DNA from: Mallotus nudiflorus
Taxonomy: Eukaryota; Streptophyta; Magnoliopsida; Malpighiales; Euphorbiaceae
Reading direction: 5' to 3'
NCBI GenBank assembly: GCA_947683625.1
Contig: CANTUR010000066.1
Location: 5,614,001 to 5,678,000, forward strand
DNA length: 64,000 nt
Under the pieces are notes generated by a model that saw only the letters and a list, made by a program, of their open reading frames with translations, ran no database searches and was not told where the DNA came from. Position numbers and translations under genes: made by a program. Shown in pieces: positions 11,990 through 24,900 of the stretch; the first letter of the stretch is position 1; each line of letters opens with the position of its first letter.

Positions 11990-13330
11990 TATTCATTCAT
12001 CTTATTTCTAGACACTCATTTAGAGCCTATAATAGGATGATGTTTTGGTCTAGGAACTAAAGTCTAAACTTTATTTCTCTTAAATTGATTTAACTCTTCT
12101 TGCATAGCAAGGACCCAAAATTCATCATTAAATGCATCATCAATATTTGTGGGTTCAATTTGAGAGATGAAGGCTAAATTAACAATAAACTTAAGTTGAG
12201 ACCTAGTAGTTACCCCTTTTATAGTATCACCAATGATGAGGTCTTGAGGATGTGCTTTCTTGAATTGTCAATCCTTTGGAAGATTATCCTTTAAGGTAAG
12301 TTGAGGCATCTCCTCCTCATCTTCTTTTCTAGGATCCTTAAGTTCTAAAGGTTTACTAGTATTTTCATCTTGAGCATTTATATCCATAAGTTTACCCACA
12401 TCAACATAACACATATCTTTTCTAAGATCTAGTGAGTTGGATTCATTAAAAATAGCATGCATGGACTCTTCTACTATAAGCATTCTTTTATTAAAAACTC
12501 TATATACTTTGCTAAAGGTAGAATAACCTAAGAAAATTCCTTCATCAGCTTTAAAGTTAAATTTTCCAAGATTATCCTTAGTGTTTAATATAAAGCACTT
12601 ACATCCAAATACTCTAAAATATGAGATTTTGGGTTTTCTATTGTTCTAAAGCTCATAAGAAGTTTTGTTTAAAATTGGTTTTTTAAATACTCTATTTACA
12701 ATGTAACAAGATGTGTTAATGGCTTTTGCCCAAAAGTATGTAGGTAAATTATACTAATAAAGCATTGTTCTAGCTATTTCCACTAGAGTTCTATTCTTCC
12801 TTTCTACAACCCCACTTTGTTGAGGTGTTATAAGAGAAGAAAAAGTATATGAAATACCATTTTCATTGTAAAATGTTTTAAAAAATTCATTTTCAAATTT
12901 GGCTGTATGATCATTTCTATTAGATGAAATACAAAAATCTATTTCTTTTTAAACCTTGTTTGAAAATTTTTCAAAAGCTTTAAAAGTATCATTCTTATGA
13001 GCAAGAAAACACACCAAAGTGTATCTAGAGTAATCATCAACCAATACATATGTATAGTGCATACCACCGAGACTAGTAACTCTAGTTGATTTAAACAAAT
13101 TCATCTGTATAAGTTCAAGTGGCCTAAAGGTTAACACTACATTTTTTAGCTTAAATGAAGACTTATATTGTTTTCCCTTTTGACAAGCATCACAAGGTTT
13201 ATCCTTAGTGAATTCAAGTTTTAGTAAACCAATCATAAGTTCATGCTTACAAAGATCATTCAAAAGCTCAACATTTTTATGTCCTAACCTTCTATATCAT
13301 GTCCATGTGTCATAGGAAATAAATATTAAA
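11990..13330 (-). pseudogene. Copia integrase
   Basis: 12949-13263 contains the end of the zinc-binding region (KPCDACQKGKQ) followed by SLGGMHYTYVLVDDYSRYT, the start of the catalytic DDE core with the first aspartate. The frame then breaks. Matching fragments continue toward 12500 (for example the hypervariable C-terminal part and a KNRTLVE-like segment near 12790) and 12268-12483 covers the acidic linker to RT. Integrase upstream of RT is the diagnostic Copia order. Confidence 0.85.
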
Positions 13331-13473
13331 CATTTGACATCCTTGTTATCAATCTTATTTAAATCAATAACATAAATATTATATACTCTTTGTCCACTAA
13401 AAATCACTTTGTCTTCATCAAGGCTATTAACAAAGCAATTTCTAAGATAGAAAGTGACCTGATTTCCCATATC

Positions 13474-13725
13474 TCATAATTCACTTATAATTAATAAATT
13501 ATGTTTAAGACCATCAACAAGTGACACATAATGTATAGATAAGAATTGAGGATTACCAATTTCTTTAATGCTAACAATTTTTCCCTTGGCATTGTCCTCG
13601 AATGTGACATATCCTCCATTCTTTGCATCAAGCTTATTGAATTGCTCTTTGTCTCCCATCATATGCCTTGAACATCCACTATCGAGATACCACTTTCTTT
13701 TTATTTTTATAGATTTTAAACACAC
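13474..13725 (-). pseudogene. Copia aspartic protease
   Basis: The ORF contains WYLDSGCSRHMMGD, the plant Copia protease active-site motif (DSG), followed by GGYVTFEDNAKGKIVSIKEIG and KHNLLIISEL. The core is therefore intact over about 80 residues, but stops cut it off from gag and integrase on both sides. Confidence 0.88.
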
Positions 13726-13734
13726 CTAGACAAT

Positions 13735-15745
13735 GCAATTTAACTATTCTTTTAAACCCAAACCTTCTTGGTCTAGGTTGGTGAGTCTTAAGATAATCCA
13801 AAGGAAGCAAATTCATGTGTAGTCTTATATAGAAGCACGCATTATAAGTATGTCCTTTGATCATATAATATGAACATTCAACATTTTTAAATTTATTTCT
13901 CCTAGGATGATATAGTTTCCTAGTGTATGAAGCATGCCTTTAATATTGTGGTGGTGTGTGTCTCCTAAAATTGTTATGAGTCATAATGTGAGACATACAT
14001 TGATCATGATAATGTGTATTTTGATAGCTTTGTGCTACATATTTATGAGAATTGTGTTGTGTAGCATGCTTAAAAGTGTTATGTCTAGTGTATATGTAAG
14101 CATATTTGGATTGTTCTTTTCTAGCATGAGACTTACCTCTTTATGTCATATAAGATTAAATCTTATAAGGCTTTCCTTTAATATTTGACATATAAAACTT
14201 ATTAGCTTTAAAATTTTATGTCTCAATCGGTTTAGAGATAGAAGAAGTGGAATTATATTAGGCTTTAACAAAATTAATATGCGATGATGATTAGGAAGAA
14301 TGCATTCCATTTTTATATCCAATTTCATAAATGTTTCCATGGAGCTTTTAAAAGTCAAGTAGACTATCTAAACTCTATTTTCCTCTTTTAAATTTGAAAA
14401 TGGAATTCTTTAACTTTAATATATCATTAGAAAGCTTATAATTTTCATCATTTGCTTTCTTGAGTTGCTCTTCCAAGAAATTTGAAGATTTTAAATCACT
14501 AGCAAGTTTATCATGTGATTTAACAGGTTTAGAAAATTCATTTTAAAAATTTTTAAATTCTTTAGTTAAGCTAGTTAGCTCATGCTTATAATACTTCTTT
14601 TTATATGGTAAGCTTTTGCATTTAAGTAAGAGTTTACTCATAATAGAGCTCTCATCATCATCATCATATTTATAATAATCATCACAAGAAGAGTTAGAAG
14701 TAGATGGTACCTCATTTTCATTTTTAAGAGCCATGAAGTAAAGGTTGGCTACTTTTTATTGCTCCTCTTCCATTTCTGAATTAGAGAAGTCATCCCATAT
14801 AGCTTTAAAGGCCTTCCTTTTCTCCTTTGCTCCCTTGTTCTTGAATTTAAGTTTAGGGCACTCACTTCATATATGACCTGGTTTCTTGCATTCATAACAA
14901 GTAACCTCTTTAGTTTTCTTCTTATCTTCTCCTTCGTGCTTCTTATTGAAGTCTCTTATTTTGAAATTTTTCTTTCTAAAAATCTTCTTAAAGTTCTTAG
15001 TGAGCATGGCAATATCACCATCTTCATCACTAGAATCTTTAATGTTTTTATCTTCACTTTCTTCTTATGAAGTTTTCAATACTATGCTTTTTTTCTTCTC
15101 TTCCTTTTCTTTTTATTCTTCACTTATTTGCTTAATTATTAGCTCATGTGTAAAGAGCTTTCAATAAGTACATCAGTTGAGAGGGTAGAGAGGTCTTGGG
15201 CTCCCTTAATTGAAGTAACCTGAGATTCTTAATCTTTCTTAGGTAGGATTCTTATACTCTTGTTGTTTACTTCATCCTTGGAGAAATATTTTCTAAGTTT
15301 CTTGAGGGTAGTGAGAAGAGCATTGAGACAGTTTGTCATTTCTGTGATTAATTCTTGAGGCTTCATTTTGAAGAGTTCATATTCATACATATGAAGTTGA
15401 ACCTTCTTACTATTTACTTATACATTGCCTTCATAATGGTTTTTCAAGGTCATCCACATTTCCTTAACTGAAATGCAATGTTGAAGCTTCCCTCTTTCTT
15501 CTTTTGTCATGGAAGAGAGTAGAGTGATCATAGTTTTCTTCCTTTTGATCATTACTCCAATCACTTCTTGAAAGAGTAGTTTGTACACCATCAATCTTAG
15601 TTTTTGGTGGTTACCAACCTTTGAGAACAACATCCTAAAGTCTAATGGAATCATAATCTAAATAACTCCATTTTGAACTTCCAATAAGGACAATCACTAC
15701 CATTAAAAAATGGTCTAAATGAAGAAATATTTTGCTATTCACTCC
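13735..15745 (-). pseudogene. Copia gag with CCHC zinc knuckle
   Basis: Minus-strand coding begins near 15745 with a FNGSDCPYWKFKM segment (Copia gag N-terminus). A later segment, LQHCISVKEMWMTLKNHYEG in 15418-15654, is the UBN2-type gag core. At about 14848-14889 a knuckle CYECKKPGHI is followed by a stop (TGA) and then SECPK, so one codon kills the knuckle. Downstream 14543-14734 is the acidic MALKNENEVPSTSN segment typical of the gag C-terminal part of this lineage. Many frameshifts. Between 13735 and 14540 only short coding traces remain. Confidence 0.8.
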
Positions 15746-15786
15746 TAATGATCTTGTATTCTAATAATTAAGTTCCTAGAGTTCAA

Positions 15787-15798
15787 GCTCTGATACTA
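15787..15798 (-). other. primer-binding site of the Copia element
   Basis: Three bases inside the 5' LTR the minus strand reads TAGTATCAGAGC, one mismatch from TGGTATCAGAGC, the complement of the 3' end of plant initiator methionine tRNA. This is the usual Copia primer. Confidence 0.88.
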
Positions 15799-15800
15799 AT

Positions 15801-16851
15801 TGAAAGTGCCGTAAAGGGGGGTGAATAAGGTTATCAAACAATAAAAGAAAATAAAAAGAATTCTAGCAAGAATGTTGAGAAAGAATAATGATAAATACAA
15901 GAATTTAAAGAGTTCATATTTTCAACAATCCTACGTCTCCACCTAACTTATCCCCAAGTCAGGATTTTGAATCACCACAATATATTCCCCTAAATTGATT
16001 TTTACAACTTAATTTGTCAAGGCTCACTTAAAACTGAATTCCCAAGTGTATAATGGCTAAACACTTAAACCAATTCCTTTATGATAAAATTTCACTTCCC
16101 GTTTTCTTAACCCTAGAAAATAGAAGAATAAGAATTTCTATAGTAACAGTCACCAACTCTCATAAGAGTTATACAAAATATAAAAATGATTTAAGAGAAT
16201 TTTTTAAAGATTAATTGAATGCTTGAGAGTATGTAAATGATAAATAAATTTCTTAACCTCAAAATGATCTTCAAATGTTGTATTTATACTTGAGCAATTC
16301 AATTATAATTATTGGAAGCAATAATTTTGTTCCCGATAAAATCAAACTTCATTCGAATGAAATTTGGACTTTTTAGTTGCAATTTCTCTAGTATCGGTCG
16401 GGATTTCATCACTCCTAGTCGAGACGCTCAAAAGATAGCCTTTTGTAGTTGTTATATTTGAATTTCAGCATTGGTCCTGGTCAGGACCTCAGATAGGGAT
16501 ATGCTCTAGAAGATTTGAAGAAGAAATGCTTCATGTGGTCTCAATTGAGCAGCTTTGATCCTGATCAGGATGCCCTTATCCCTGGCATAGTCCCAATTAG
16601 GACTAAGCCCAGGATAGGTCTTGTTTGGGCTTGCTCAATTTACATTGTTTGACCAATTTTTGTCCCGATCTTGATCCCTGTAGGTACAGGGCTTGGGACT
16701 ACATCCCAGGCTTTATTTTTCTTTGATATTTCTTCATTGTATTGACTTTCAATTGATTCCTAATTTATACACACTTAAAATAACCACATTAGATGTTCAA
16801 AATTAAGTTTGTTAAGATTAAAATCAAATTTGATTATCACTAAGGTCAACA
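15801..16851 (-). repeat. 5' LTR of the Copia element
   Basis: 1051 bp, TG...CA bounded. It is longer than its partner because it retains a segment near 16390-16545 containing TGGTCCTGGTCAGGACC and neighbouring GATCCTGATCAGGAT-type words. Under the minus-strand orientation it holds the promoter; I could not confidently place a TATA box. Confidence 0.92.
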
Positions 16852-17257
16852 TAATAGAATTTATTTTGAGACTATTACATTACTATTGGAGTATGTATAA
16901 TAGTTAAGAAAATTTTTAAAAATATAATTTCTAATGGTTTAGGAAAAATAATTGAGTGATTTGAAATTAAAAATACATATTATATAAAAACTTTTAGAAT
17001 TTTAGTAGTATTAAAATATGTATAATAGTTTTTTAGTGAAAAAATAATACTAAAAAACTATAATAAATATTTTATTTTTAATAAAAATCAAGATTTTTAA
17101 GAAGTTGACACATTAGATTTTAGGGTGAATACTCAAATATAAAGATAAATATTTGTCAAATTTTTAACTTAATAACTTTAAGGCTCAACGTTAAATATAT
17201 ATGTAGATTTTAAATTTTATTACTGTTAATATTTTTCTTTACTTTAAAATAATTCTA

Positions 17258-17392
<135 letters not shown>

Positions 17393-17699
17393 GCTAAAAT
17401 CGTTTGAAATAAAATTAAATTGAACCAATAGTTATTAAAATAATATAATATTTAATTTTTCTAATTTAGTTTGATAAATAAAATCTAATTTTTATTTCTA
17501 GTAGTTTTTAAAAGAAAATGAAATCTAATATAAATGAAAGTCAAGTTACAGTTTAAAGTAAGACATATAAACACTTCAACTAATAAAAACAGATCAATTT
17601 AGCATTCTCTGTTAATTGTAAAGAAAAATAATTCAAACACTAAAATAGTTAAATAAAAAAATTCCAACACTATTTATATATTTATTTTTAAAATTAAAT

Positions 17700-19395
17700 G
17701 TCACTCTCTTTTTTCTCTACTTTTTTTCCACAAATTATATTATGCGCCCCTATTCATATTGCAATATGGACCAAAATTCTATTACACAAGTGAGTCTTTT
17801 TATTTAATGCTTCTTTTTTTTTTTTTTTTACGCTTCCTTCTCTTTCTTTTTTAATGTAGTTCTTCTTATTCCTCTACTCTTCCTTTGCCTTTTCTCCAAT
17901 AATGATCCCTCCCCTCTTCTTCTTTCTTTTCTCTAGTCATGATCTCTCCTTCTTCCTTTTTCTTTTTTCCAGTCACGATCCCTCTCCTCTTTTCTATACT
18001 TTTTTTTATATACTTTGTGGTTTTAGATCAGTGGCTACTTCTGCTTCTTTCTCTCAAGTGTTTTAAAATTTGAAATTATAACTTGAGTCAGAAAGGGTGA
18101 ATTTGCGAAAATACATGTATTCATTAGTTATAACGTAAAGATTCATGTGTTATTGATTGGAGGTTTATGTGTTATTAAATAAAAATTAAATTGAATGTGA
18201 ACCAATAAGTGAAGTTCAATGAATTTGCAGGTGAAAATCAATGAAAATTCAAGTGAAATTCAATGAACCTACTGCAAATTCATTAATCTTCACCTGCATA
18301 TTCATTGAACCTACAAGCAAAGGTCAATGAATCTGCAGCAGGCTCATTGCTTTTGACCTGTAGATTCATTATTTCTCAAGAATATAGAAGTGAAAATTAA
18401 TGAAACTTATAGTTTTTATCAATTAACCTATTAATTTTTACAAGTATAAAGAGAAGTTAACTAATTAAAACAAAGCTTAACACAAAAAAAAAAAAAGAAT
18501 GTTTGATGTGATAGGAAATTATACTCTAAGTTTAACACAAACCAAAAAAAAAAAAGAATGTTTGATGTGATAGGAAATTATACTCTTTGTTTTTTAGATA
18601 AGTGGCTTACGATAACACTGATAGAAAATTATACTCTATGTTTGACAATGAAGTTATGGGTATTTTAGACCCAATAAGCGAGATTGGATTAACAAGTTAT
18701 AATAGAGATTAGATTTTCAACTCCCAAATATTTTGTAAGCATAGTTAATTAGGTTATATGCATTCTTTGCATGTTCTTCTAGTTCCATTTCTTAGATTTA
18801 AGGTTCCAAAATTGGAAGAAGTTCCTTTTATTGGATTTCAAGATACAAAACGCAATGAAAATTTAAAATTTAATCACAAACCCAAATCAAGATGCATGTA
18901 ATTCAATTAATTGATTGATTTAGAGTTTTTAAAAACCTTACAATAGATGCAAAGAACAGGCAAGCATAATGGAAGGACGAGAGGGGGTTCACTCCGATGA
19001 CACCCTACCTCGAGTTTTTGGTTCTCTTAGCCAGATTAAGATGTCTCCAAATGAATATAACCTCCATAAGTATACACATGAACAGCCCTTGAATCAAAAT
19101 GAATGTATGCTATCACCTTTTTCTTGATTATCTCACAACTCAAGAACTAAAGAACTCTGTATTTTGTTTTCTTAAAGGAGAGAAAACGAAATTTATATGA
19201 CAGAATGATAAGTAATGTGAAACCCTAAAGAATATGTTATATTCATAAACTTCTCAATTAGGGTTTCATTTACCAAAACGAATTTTGGTAATTTCGCACT
19301 TACCAAAACGTTTTTGGTATATTTCACTCATTCCAATTATGATTTTATTCAAATACTAAATTAGAAATAGTCTCATATTTATTTAAGATAACAAT

Positions 19396-19467
<72 letters not shown>

Positions 19468-20620
19468 TTATTTATTTATTTATTTCCATAGAGCTTTATT
19501 GGGTTTGGTAAACCCATTTTCATTTTAAGTTTGTTTTAAGTATGTGACCCTATAGGTTCATATGACATTGGCAGTGGGGTTGAAATCCCTATTTAGGCTT
19601 ACAAGTCATAAGTGGCCTTTAACAAGATATTATGATTACCTTAGTTATATAAAGGTCAATAATCTGACATAATCCAATTTACAATGAATATTGTAGTCCC
19701 TTTGTCACATGATATTTTGATTAAATATGAGGCATAGTTTATGTCATCCTTATACAATTCAATCATATTATTTCTTGATTACAAGTAAACTGAAAATGAT
19801 AACTCTTTATCAATTCACTTTAGCATGACCATGTATTTTCTTTAGTCTATCTTATTAAGGGGCCCATAAATATCTTACTCAAATTAAATGAGAGACAAAT
19901 TTCTTCCCAATCACTCACATTCCTCACATAATTCATTTTATAACCAACAACAATCTATTTTATCATCCTATTAAATACAATATTAGATTGTATCAAAATA
20001 CAAACTAATTATATAGAAATCTATAGTAATTTCAAGGTCAGAGAACTAAATTAATATTACTATAATGAGAATTACTTATGACAATTATTTATGTAGTATT
20101 CTCATAATGGATTAATTCATTACATTATTTCTTAAATGAGTATCCATGAGTTGATTTAATATCTCATATTCATATTAGTAAAAATATAATCATTAATCAA
20201 CATCATACTAGCCTTAATACATTATTATGACTAGGAATAATTTGAATAGAACTCATATTTAATTTAAAAGTTTTACTATTAAGTCACATACTTGATGACC
20301 TTATAAAGAATTAACTATTCAAGTAATTATCATAACATAAAATAATAATGAAAATGCCTTTTTATTAAAGTCAAAATATGTTCATACATAATTGACCTAG
20401 CGCATATCACTAACACCTTTATCACTTTTCTCCATGGTGAGAAGTTCCAAAATATTTGAGAAAAAAAATCAACTATAAAGTGAACTTGCAGGTGAAGATT
20501 AATTAATCTGTAGGTGAAGGTCAATAAACATACTGATGAATGTCAATAAACCTACTATAATTTCATTAATTTTTATCTGCATGTTTATTGAATATGTAAA
20601 TAAAAGAAAATAAACCTTAA
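17700..20620. repeat. repeat-rich, non-coding region
   Basis: 17735-18440 resembles parts of 4840-5990: ATATTGCAATATGGACCA near 17755, AATTTGCGAAA at about 18100, and clusters of AATTTGCAGGTGAAAATCAA- and TTCATTGAACCTACA-type words at 18200-18420 and again at 20480-20600. A duplicated unit of about 65 bp (AAAGAATGTTTGATGTGATA followed by GGAAATTATACTCT) lies at 18490-18590. Between 18640 and 20400 I see AT-rich sequence with a small inverted motif TACCAAAACGAATTTTGGTA near 19271 but no gene. Confidence 0.5.
19401..19463. repeat. (TA)n microsatellite followed by (TTTA)n
   Basis: About 31 TA units, then several TTTA/TTAT units to about 19485. Confidence 0.95.
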
Positions 20621-20730
20621 AAAAAAAAACAAAAAGTTGTTTATTTTGCATGTCTAATAACTTTTGATCCATACTACCATATAAATATAAGTTCATAATA
20701 TAACAATTATTTTTTTTCTATCTACTTTTT

Positions 20731-20738
20731 TATTATTA

Positions 20739-20772
<34 letters not shown>
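20731..20772. repeat. (TTA)n microsatellite
   Basis: About 13 TTA units with one TTG interruption, some 0.2 kb upstream of the probable leader exon of the rhodanese-like gene. Confidence 0.95.
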
Positions 20773-20773
<1 letters not shown>

Positions 20774-20979
20774 ATAAGAGATGAGAAGATAATAATTAAA
20801 CTCTTGAACTTTACATGTCGTGAAGGGAATTAATCAAGCTTTTGCCATTTAAAACAATTAAAAGTAAAAAATAAAATAAAATCAGTATAGCAAAAATGAA
20901 AAAATCAGACAGTATTTATGCATCAAATAACAAAAAGAAAGCAACAAACAGAATCCAAAATTTGGTCCCACAGCAGAAA

Positions 20980-21886
20980 CGAGAGGCGAAGAGTAGCCAA
21001 ATAGCTGAAGGCTTGAAGCTAACGGTATCGGTAAGCCACACGATCATCTTCTGACATATCTTATTATATCTGTTATTGTTGCATTGGACCAATGGCCATA
21101 CAAAACATCAAATATCCTCTTTTTAGTTTCTTGTAGTTGTAATTCTCTTGTAAGAACACCCTTCATTACTCGTTATTCTCTTTTCCTTGGATGTTAAAGC
21201 TTGTGTACAGTTCTGACTGTTTACTTGTACTAAAAATTGAATTTCAAGAAACCCACTTGGAGAATTGAATTAGGTCTGCTTTGATTTAGTTTGCTTCGTG
21301 TTGCCAAGCTGTAAATTTATCAATAATTAACTGGCTTTCTTGCATTTTGTGTTTTAAGATGAACCCCATTTGGATTACTGATCTCATTGTGTAGAATTCA
21401 ATTGGTTCAGGTTTAAATTAGCTGCTTTTGATCCGTTATGGTGCTGAATGCTCCATTTTCACTTAATTATGGTCCCATAGTTTAAATTTTTAGATATGAA
21501 CTTAAAAGATTTGATTTTGTGATAAGAATTTTAAATGAGTTTGCTTTAGTTTTGCTTATTGCGCTTCCTCTCCCTTCTTTTTGAATTTTGATCTACATTG
21601 ATAATTTTTATTTCAATAGTAAAAGAAAATAGCATTTTGCTAAACTTGAGTTTGTTAATTAGCTCATTTTTGTTTGTTTTATTGAATCTTTTGGCGTTTT
21701 CTCTATATTACTTCTAATGATCTCTAGGGTTGAACAAACATTTGGAAAATTCACATAGTTTCTTCTCATCCCAGTTTAGTTTGTTCAAAATTGTTTGAAC
21801 TTCTTTTCCTTTTTCTCCCCTTTTTAGTGATTTGTAGAGACGTCAAATTGTTTAAACCTTGTTTACTTTATCTGGTTTTCAAGCAG
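20980..21886 (+). other. probable 5' leader exon and leader intron of the rhodanese-like gene
   Basis: Upstream of the coding start is a GC-richer stretch ending GGTATCG followed by GTAAGC (donor at 21031), and at 21885-21886 a TTTTCAAGCAG acceptor precedes the exon that contains the ATG. A T-rich 856-bp interval between them looks like a leader intron, common in plant genes. There is no transcript evidence and the transcription start is not located. Confidence 0.4.
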
Positions 21887-21943
21887 GTAATGGGAGTCTG
21901 TTGAAGGATTCTGTCCCGTCTTTCCTATTAGGTTGACACTAAA

Positions 21944-24900
21944 ATGATGCCTGTTTGTTCTGCCACCCCAAATTGTTCTTCTCATCCTCAGGTGAGATTT
22001 CGATTCCTACTTAATTCCCTCTGTAATCTAACCATGTATATTGTCAACATTACTTAGTTTATGGTTTTCTCTTATGTTTATTTGAACTGACTGTGATTTT
22101 ATATGATGTTTAGTTGAATTTGATTCTGCATGTCTTCTTTAATCTAAATCAGGTGAATATATTCTAATTTTGTCAACTACAATTGCAAAAAGTGTAACCA
22201 GGAGTCTCCTTCGTGGAGGTTTATGATAAACTAAATGGTACATATGGTTTGCTGCATGTTAGAAGGCTCTGTAAAATTAGTTTAACAATTGATGAGTTTT
22301 CTCTAAATGTAGCTTTCCATGACAGATCAATTAGTCATCTATATGCATGAAAAGTATTGGTGTTTTTTCTTTCCTGTTGACACACTTCTTTTGTGCTTCT
22401 GCATATGACATTTTCTAAGACCCACTCACCAAGATGTTATGCCAATTAATAGTCCATGACAATTTCTATCTCTTTGAACCTTGAACATTTCATTCATGAA
22501 TTTAAATTTACAGATACTGCAGATTTCATTTAATGGAGGTCTGCGATCTTTTTCTCCACTCCGGAATGATGTTGACTCCAGATTTATGGTAGAAGACAAA
22601 GTTCTTTTAGGCTTGCCAAATGGAACTCATCTGCAAAGAATTTCCTTCAAAACCCAAGCTACAAAATCTTTGCACTCCTATGTTAATGATTGGAGTTCTT
22701 CAGTTGGGGAGAAACTGAAACATGTAGAAAATTACAGCATATCTGATGCAAAAGAGGGGATAATGGATTTTACTGGCCAGTCTGAGAATGTAGATAGTTT
22801 AACAACACCTATGGAACCTGATACAGTGCCACCTAGTGTTATTACACCAGAGAGTCCCAGCACAGTGTCTGATTCCTTGGGTGTGGATAATGATTCATTA
22901 TCTAGTGTAAACACCAGTCTAAATGATTTCCTTGATGGGGTCAGGGACTCCTTGAGTTCCTCTGTGAGTAAAGGGGAAAATGCTTTGCAAAGCTCACTGG
23001 ATGCAATCACTTCATCAATAACGTCCATTACAAAAAGTGCTAATGAAACTGTGGATAATGCCTTTAGCAAGGTCTTTTCAGCTGTAGATCAAACAAAGGG
23101 ATTGGCTAACAATAAGTTGACTGGCTTTTCAAGTGACTTAAAAGAAGCTGCAAGTAAAGCGGCAATCTTTTGTGTTGATGTTCTGAGAGGTACAATTGTT
23201 GCAGTGGAAAATTCTATATCAAAAGGTGCTTCTTTGGTCGTTTATTCTTATAGTTCTACCAAGGAGCTGCTTCCTCCAGAGTTCAAGGATGCATTAAACT
23301 TATCAGAAGAGAAAACAGTGCAAATACTGAGGCCGGTTGGTACTGCTTCTCAACAGGTATTCTTAAATGGGCACACATTTCACTTGAATGATCAAGTCTT
23401 TAGATGATTCAGTGGCTGTCATCTGTAAAGTTTTTTTTTTTCTTCATCTGGTGCATTGATAAAGTGGCAGCTGGCCCTGATTATATGCTGTTCCCATCTG
23501 ACACATTGAATGAAATTGAGAAAATCAAATCATATCTCTCTTCTGTCTCTTGTTTTCTTTTACTCTTTAGTAAGATTTGGACCTAGTATAGTTGATTCAT
23601 GTTGGAAATTCTTTTGTTGGAACCATCAACCGGTCAATTTTTGGCTATGGTGAAAGTCTGGTTGAGAAATTATGGCAGTATCCATGTCATGAATGAATTT
23701 TTTCTCAATTGTGAACATACTGAACTTACTTATCTTCCACTAACCTTTGGATTTTATGCACTGCAAGCAGATTTACACTGCCATTGAAGAATTGGAGAAA
23801 ATTCTTGGCTTAGATCCAAATGATCCACTTGTTTCATTTTTTCTTGTTTTCGGAACCTCGGCCACCCTTTGGTATGGAGGTCCTTTTGTGCAAAGAAGGA
23901 TTTCTTTGTTTAATATGTATTAGGTGAAACTTATATCTTTTATCAGATTTGTGCAGGATTGTTTATCGGTTGTGGATATATGGCGGTTACTCTGGAGATT
24001 TATCTCCTCAGTCAACATTAGAGATATTGAATGGAAAGGAGGATACTGTGCTCATTGATGTTCGGCCAGAGGCAAGAGATCGTAAATTTTTCTGGCCATT
24101 TAATTTTTAGAATGACTATTGAAAAGTTCCTGTTACTCCACGCAAAGGCTTAAAGTCAACAAAATTCAAATGCTGTGTTAAATTTTAGTTTTTCTTCAAT
24201 TACTTCCATGCATTCAAACAATGTTCTTGCCTCTACTTTTATTTAGTAGCTGATTTCACCATCAATTTCACTTAGTTTACTTTTCCCCTCACATTGAAAT
24301 TTGGTGTTGGTACTTGCCTTTGTCAAGATTCTGAGAGAACGAGATGGCATTCCTGATCTTCGGCGAGCAGCTCGGTTTCGCTATGCAAGTGTAACTTTTC
24401 CAGAGGTTGGTTTGCATTTGCAATAGTATAGGAGGAAGAATTGAACTTTTAGAAGTATGATTTTGATACTAAATTTCTATTAGTCCCATGGACTATATAA
24501 AAAAAAATGAGAAGTACACTAGACCTTGACTCATCTCTTTTAGGAAATATTCTATGTCTGACAGAATCTTTAACTTTCTCCAGGTTGATGAGCCTATACG
24601 AAAATTGTTAAAGGGTGGGAGAGAGGTCGACAACAGCTTAATTGCTGCGGTTATTCGCAACTTGAAAGCTGTTAAGGTATATATATATAGCTTTGGGATT
24701 AAAATATCCTTTTTTCCAATATATGTTATTGTTTCTGTCAACAAGTCCACGGGCCTTAAGAGTGTTGGCTCACGCATACACATGTGGACTTATAAATGAG
24801 GTTAAGCCCATGTAACATAAAACCAATTGGCTTGTATTAAGGTCCAATCTACACCACTTACAAGCCCTTTATTGTTTTCACACATTATCAATGTGGGATT

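Larger units (their letters stand above)
6418..16856 (-). mobile_element. Ty1/Copia LTR retrotransposon with TAATA target duplication
   Basis: A structurally complete element of about 10.4 kb (6423-16851) transcribed on the minus strand. Both LTRs start TGAAAGTGCC on the plus strand and end GGTCAACA; the flanks 6418-6422 and 16852-16856 are both TAATA. Internal order on the minus strand is PBS, gag with CCHC knuckle, protease, integrase, RT, RNase H, an extra ORF, PPT, 3' LTR: the Copia order (integrase before RT). Length, about 1-kb LTRs and the extra 3' ORF fit the SIRE/Maximus-type lineage, which is inference. Every ORF is broken by stops, so the copy is not autonomous. It carries no host gene. 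Confidence 0.93.

Noticed and set aside
22481..22513. Start of the rhodanese-like protein at the ATG at 22481
   Set aside because: An acceptor CAG at 22511-22513 joins in frame to a short upstream exon with ATG at 21944 and a preceding in-frame stop; the 22481 start would lie in the intron.
22732..23070. 112-codon minus-strand ORF opposite exon 2
   Set aside because: Shadow of a long real exon; codon structure follows the sense strand.
24072..24083. Alternative GT donor at 24082 for intron 4
   Set aside because: It adds 10 nt and breaks the reading frame of the rhodanese domain.
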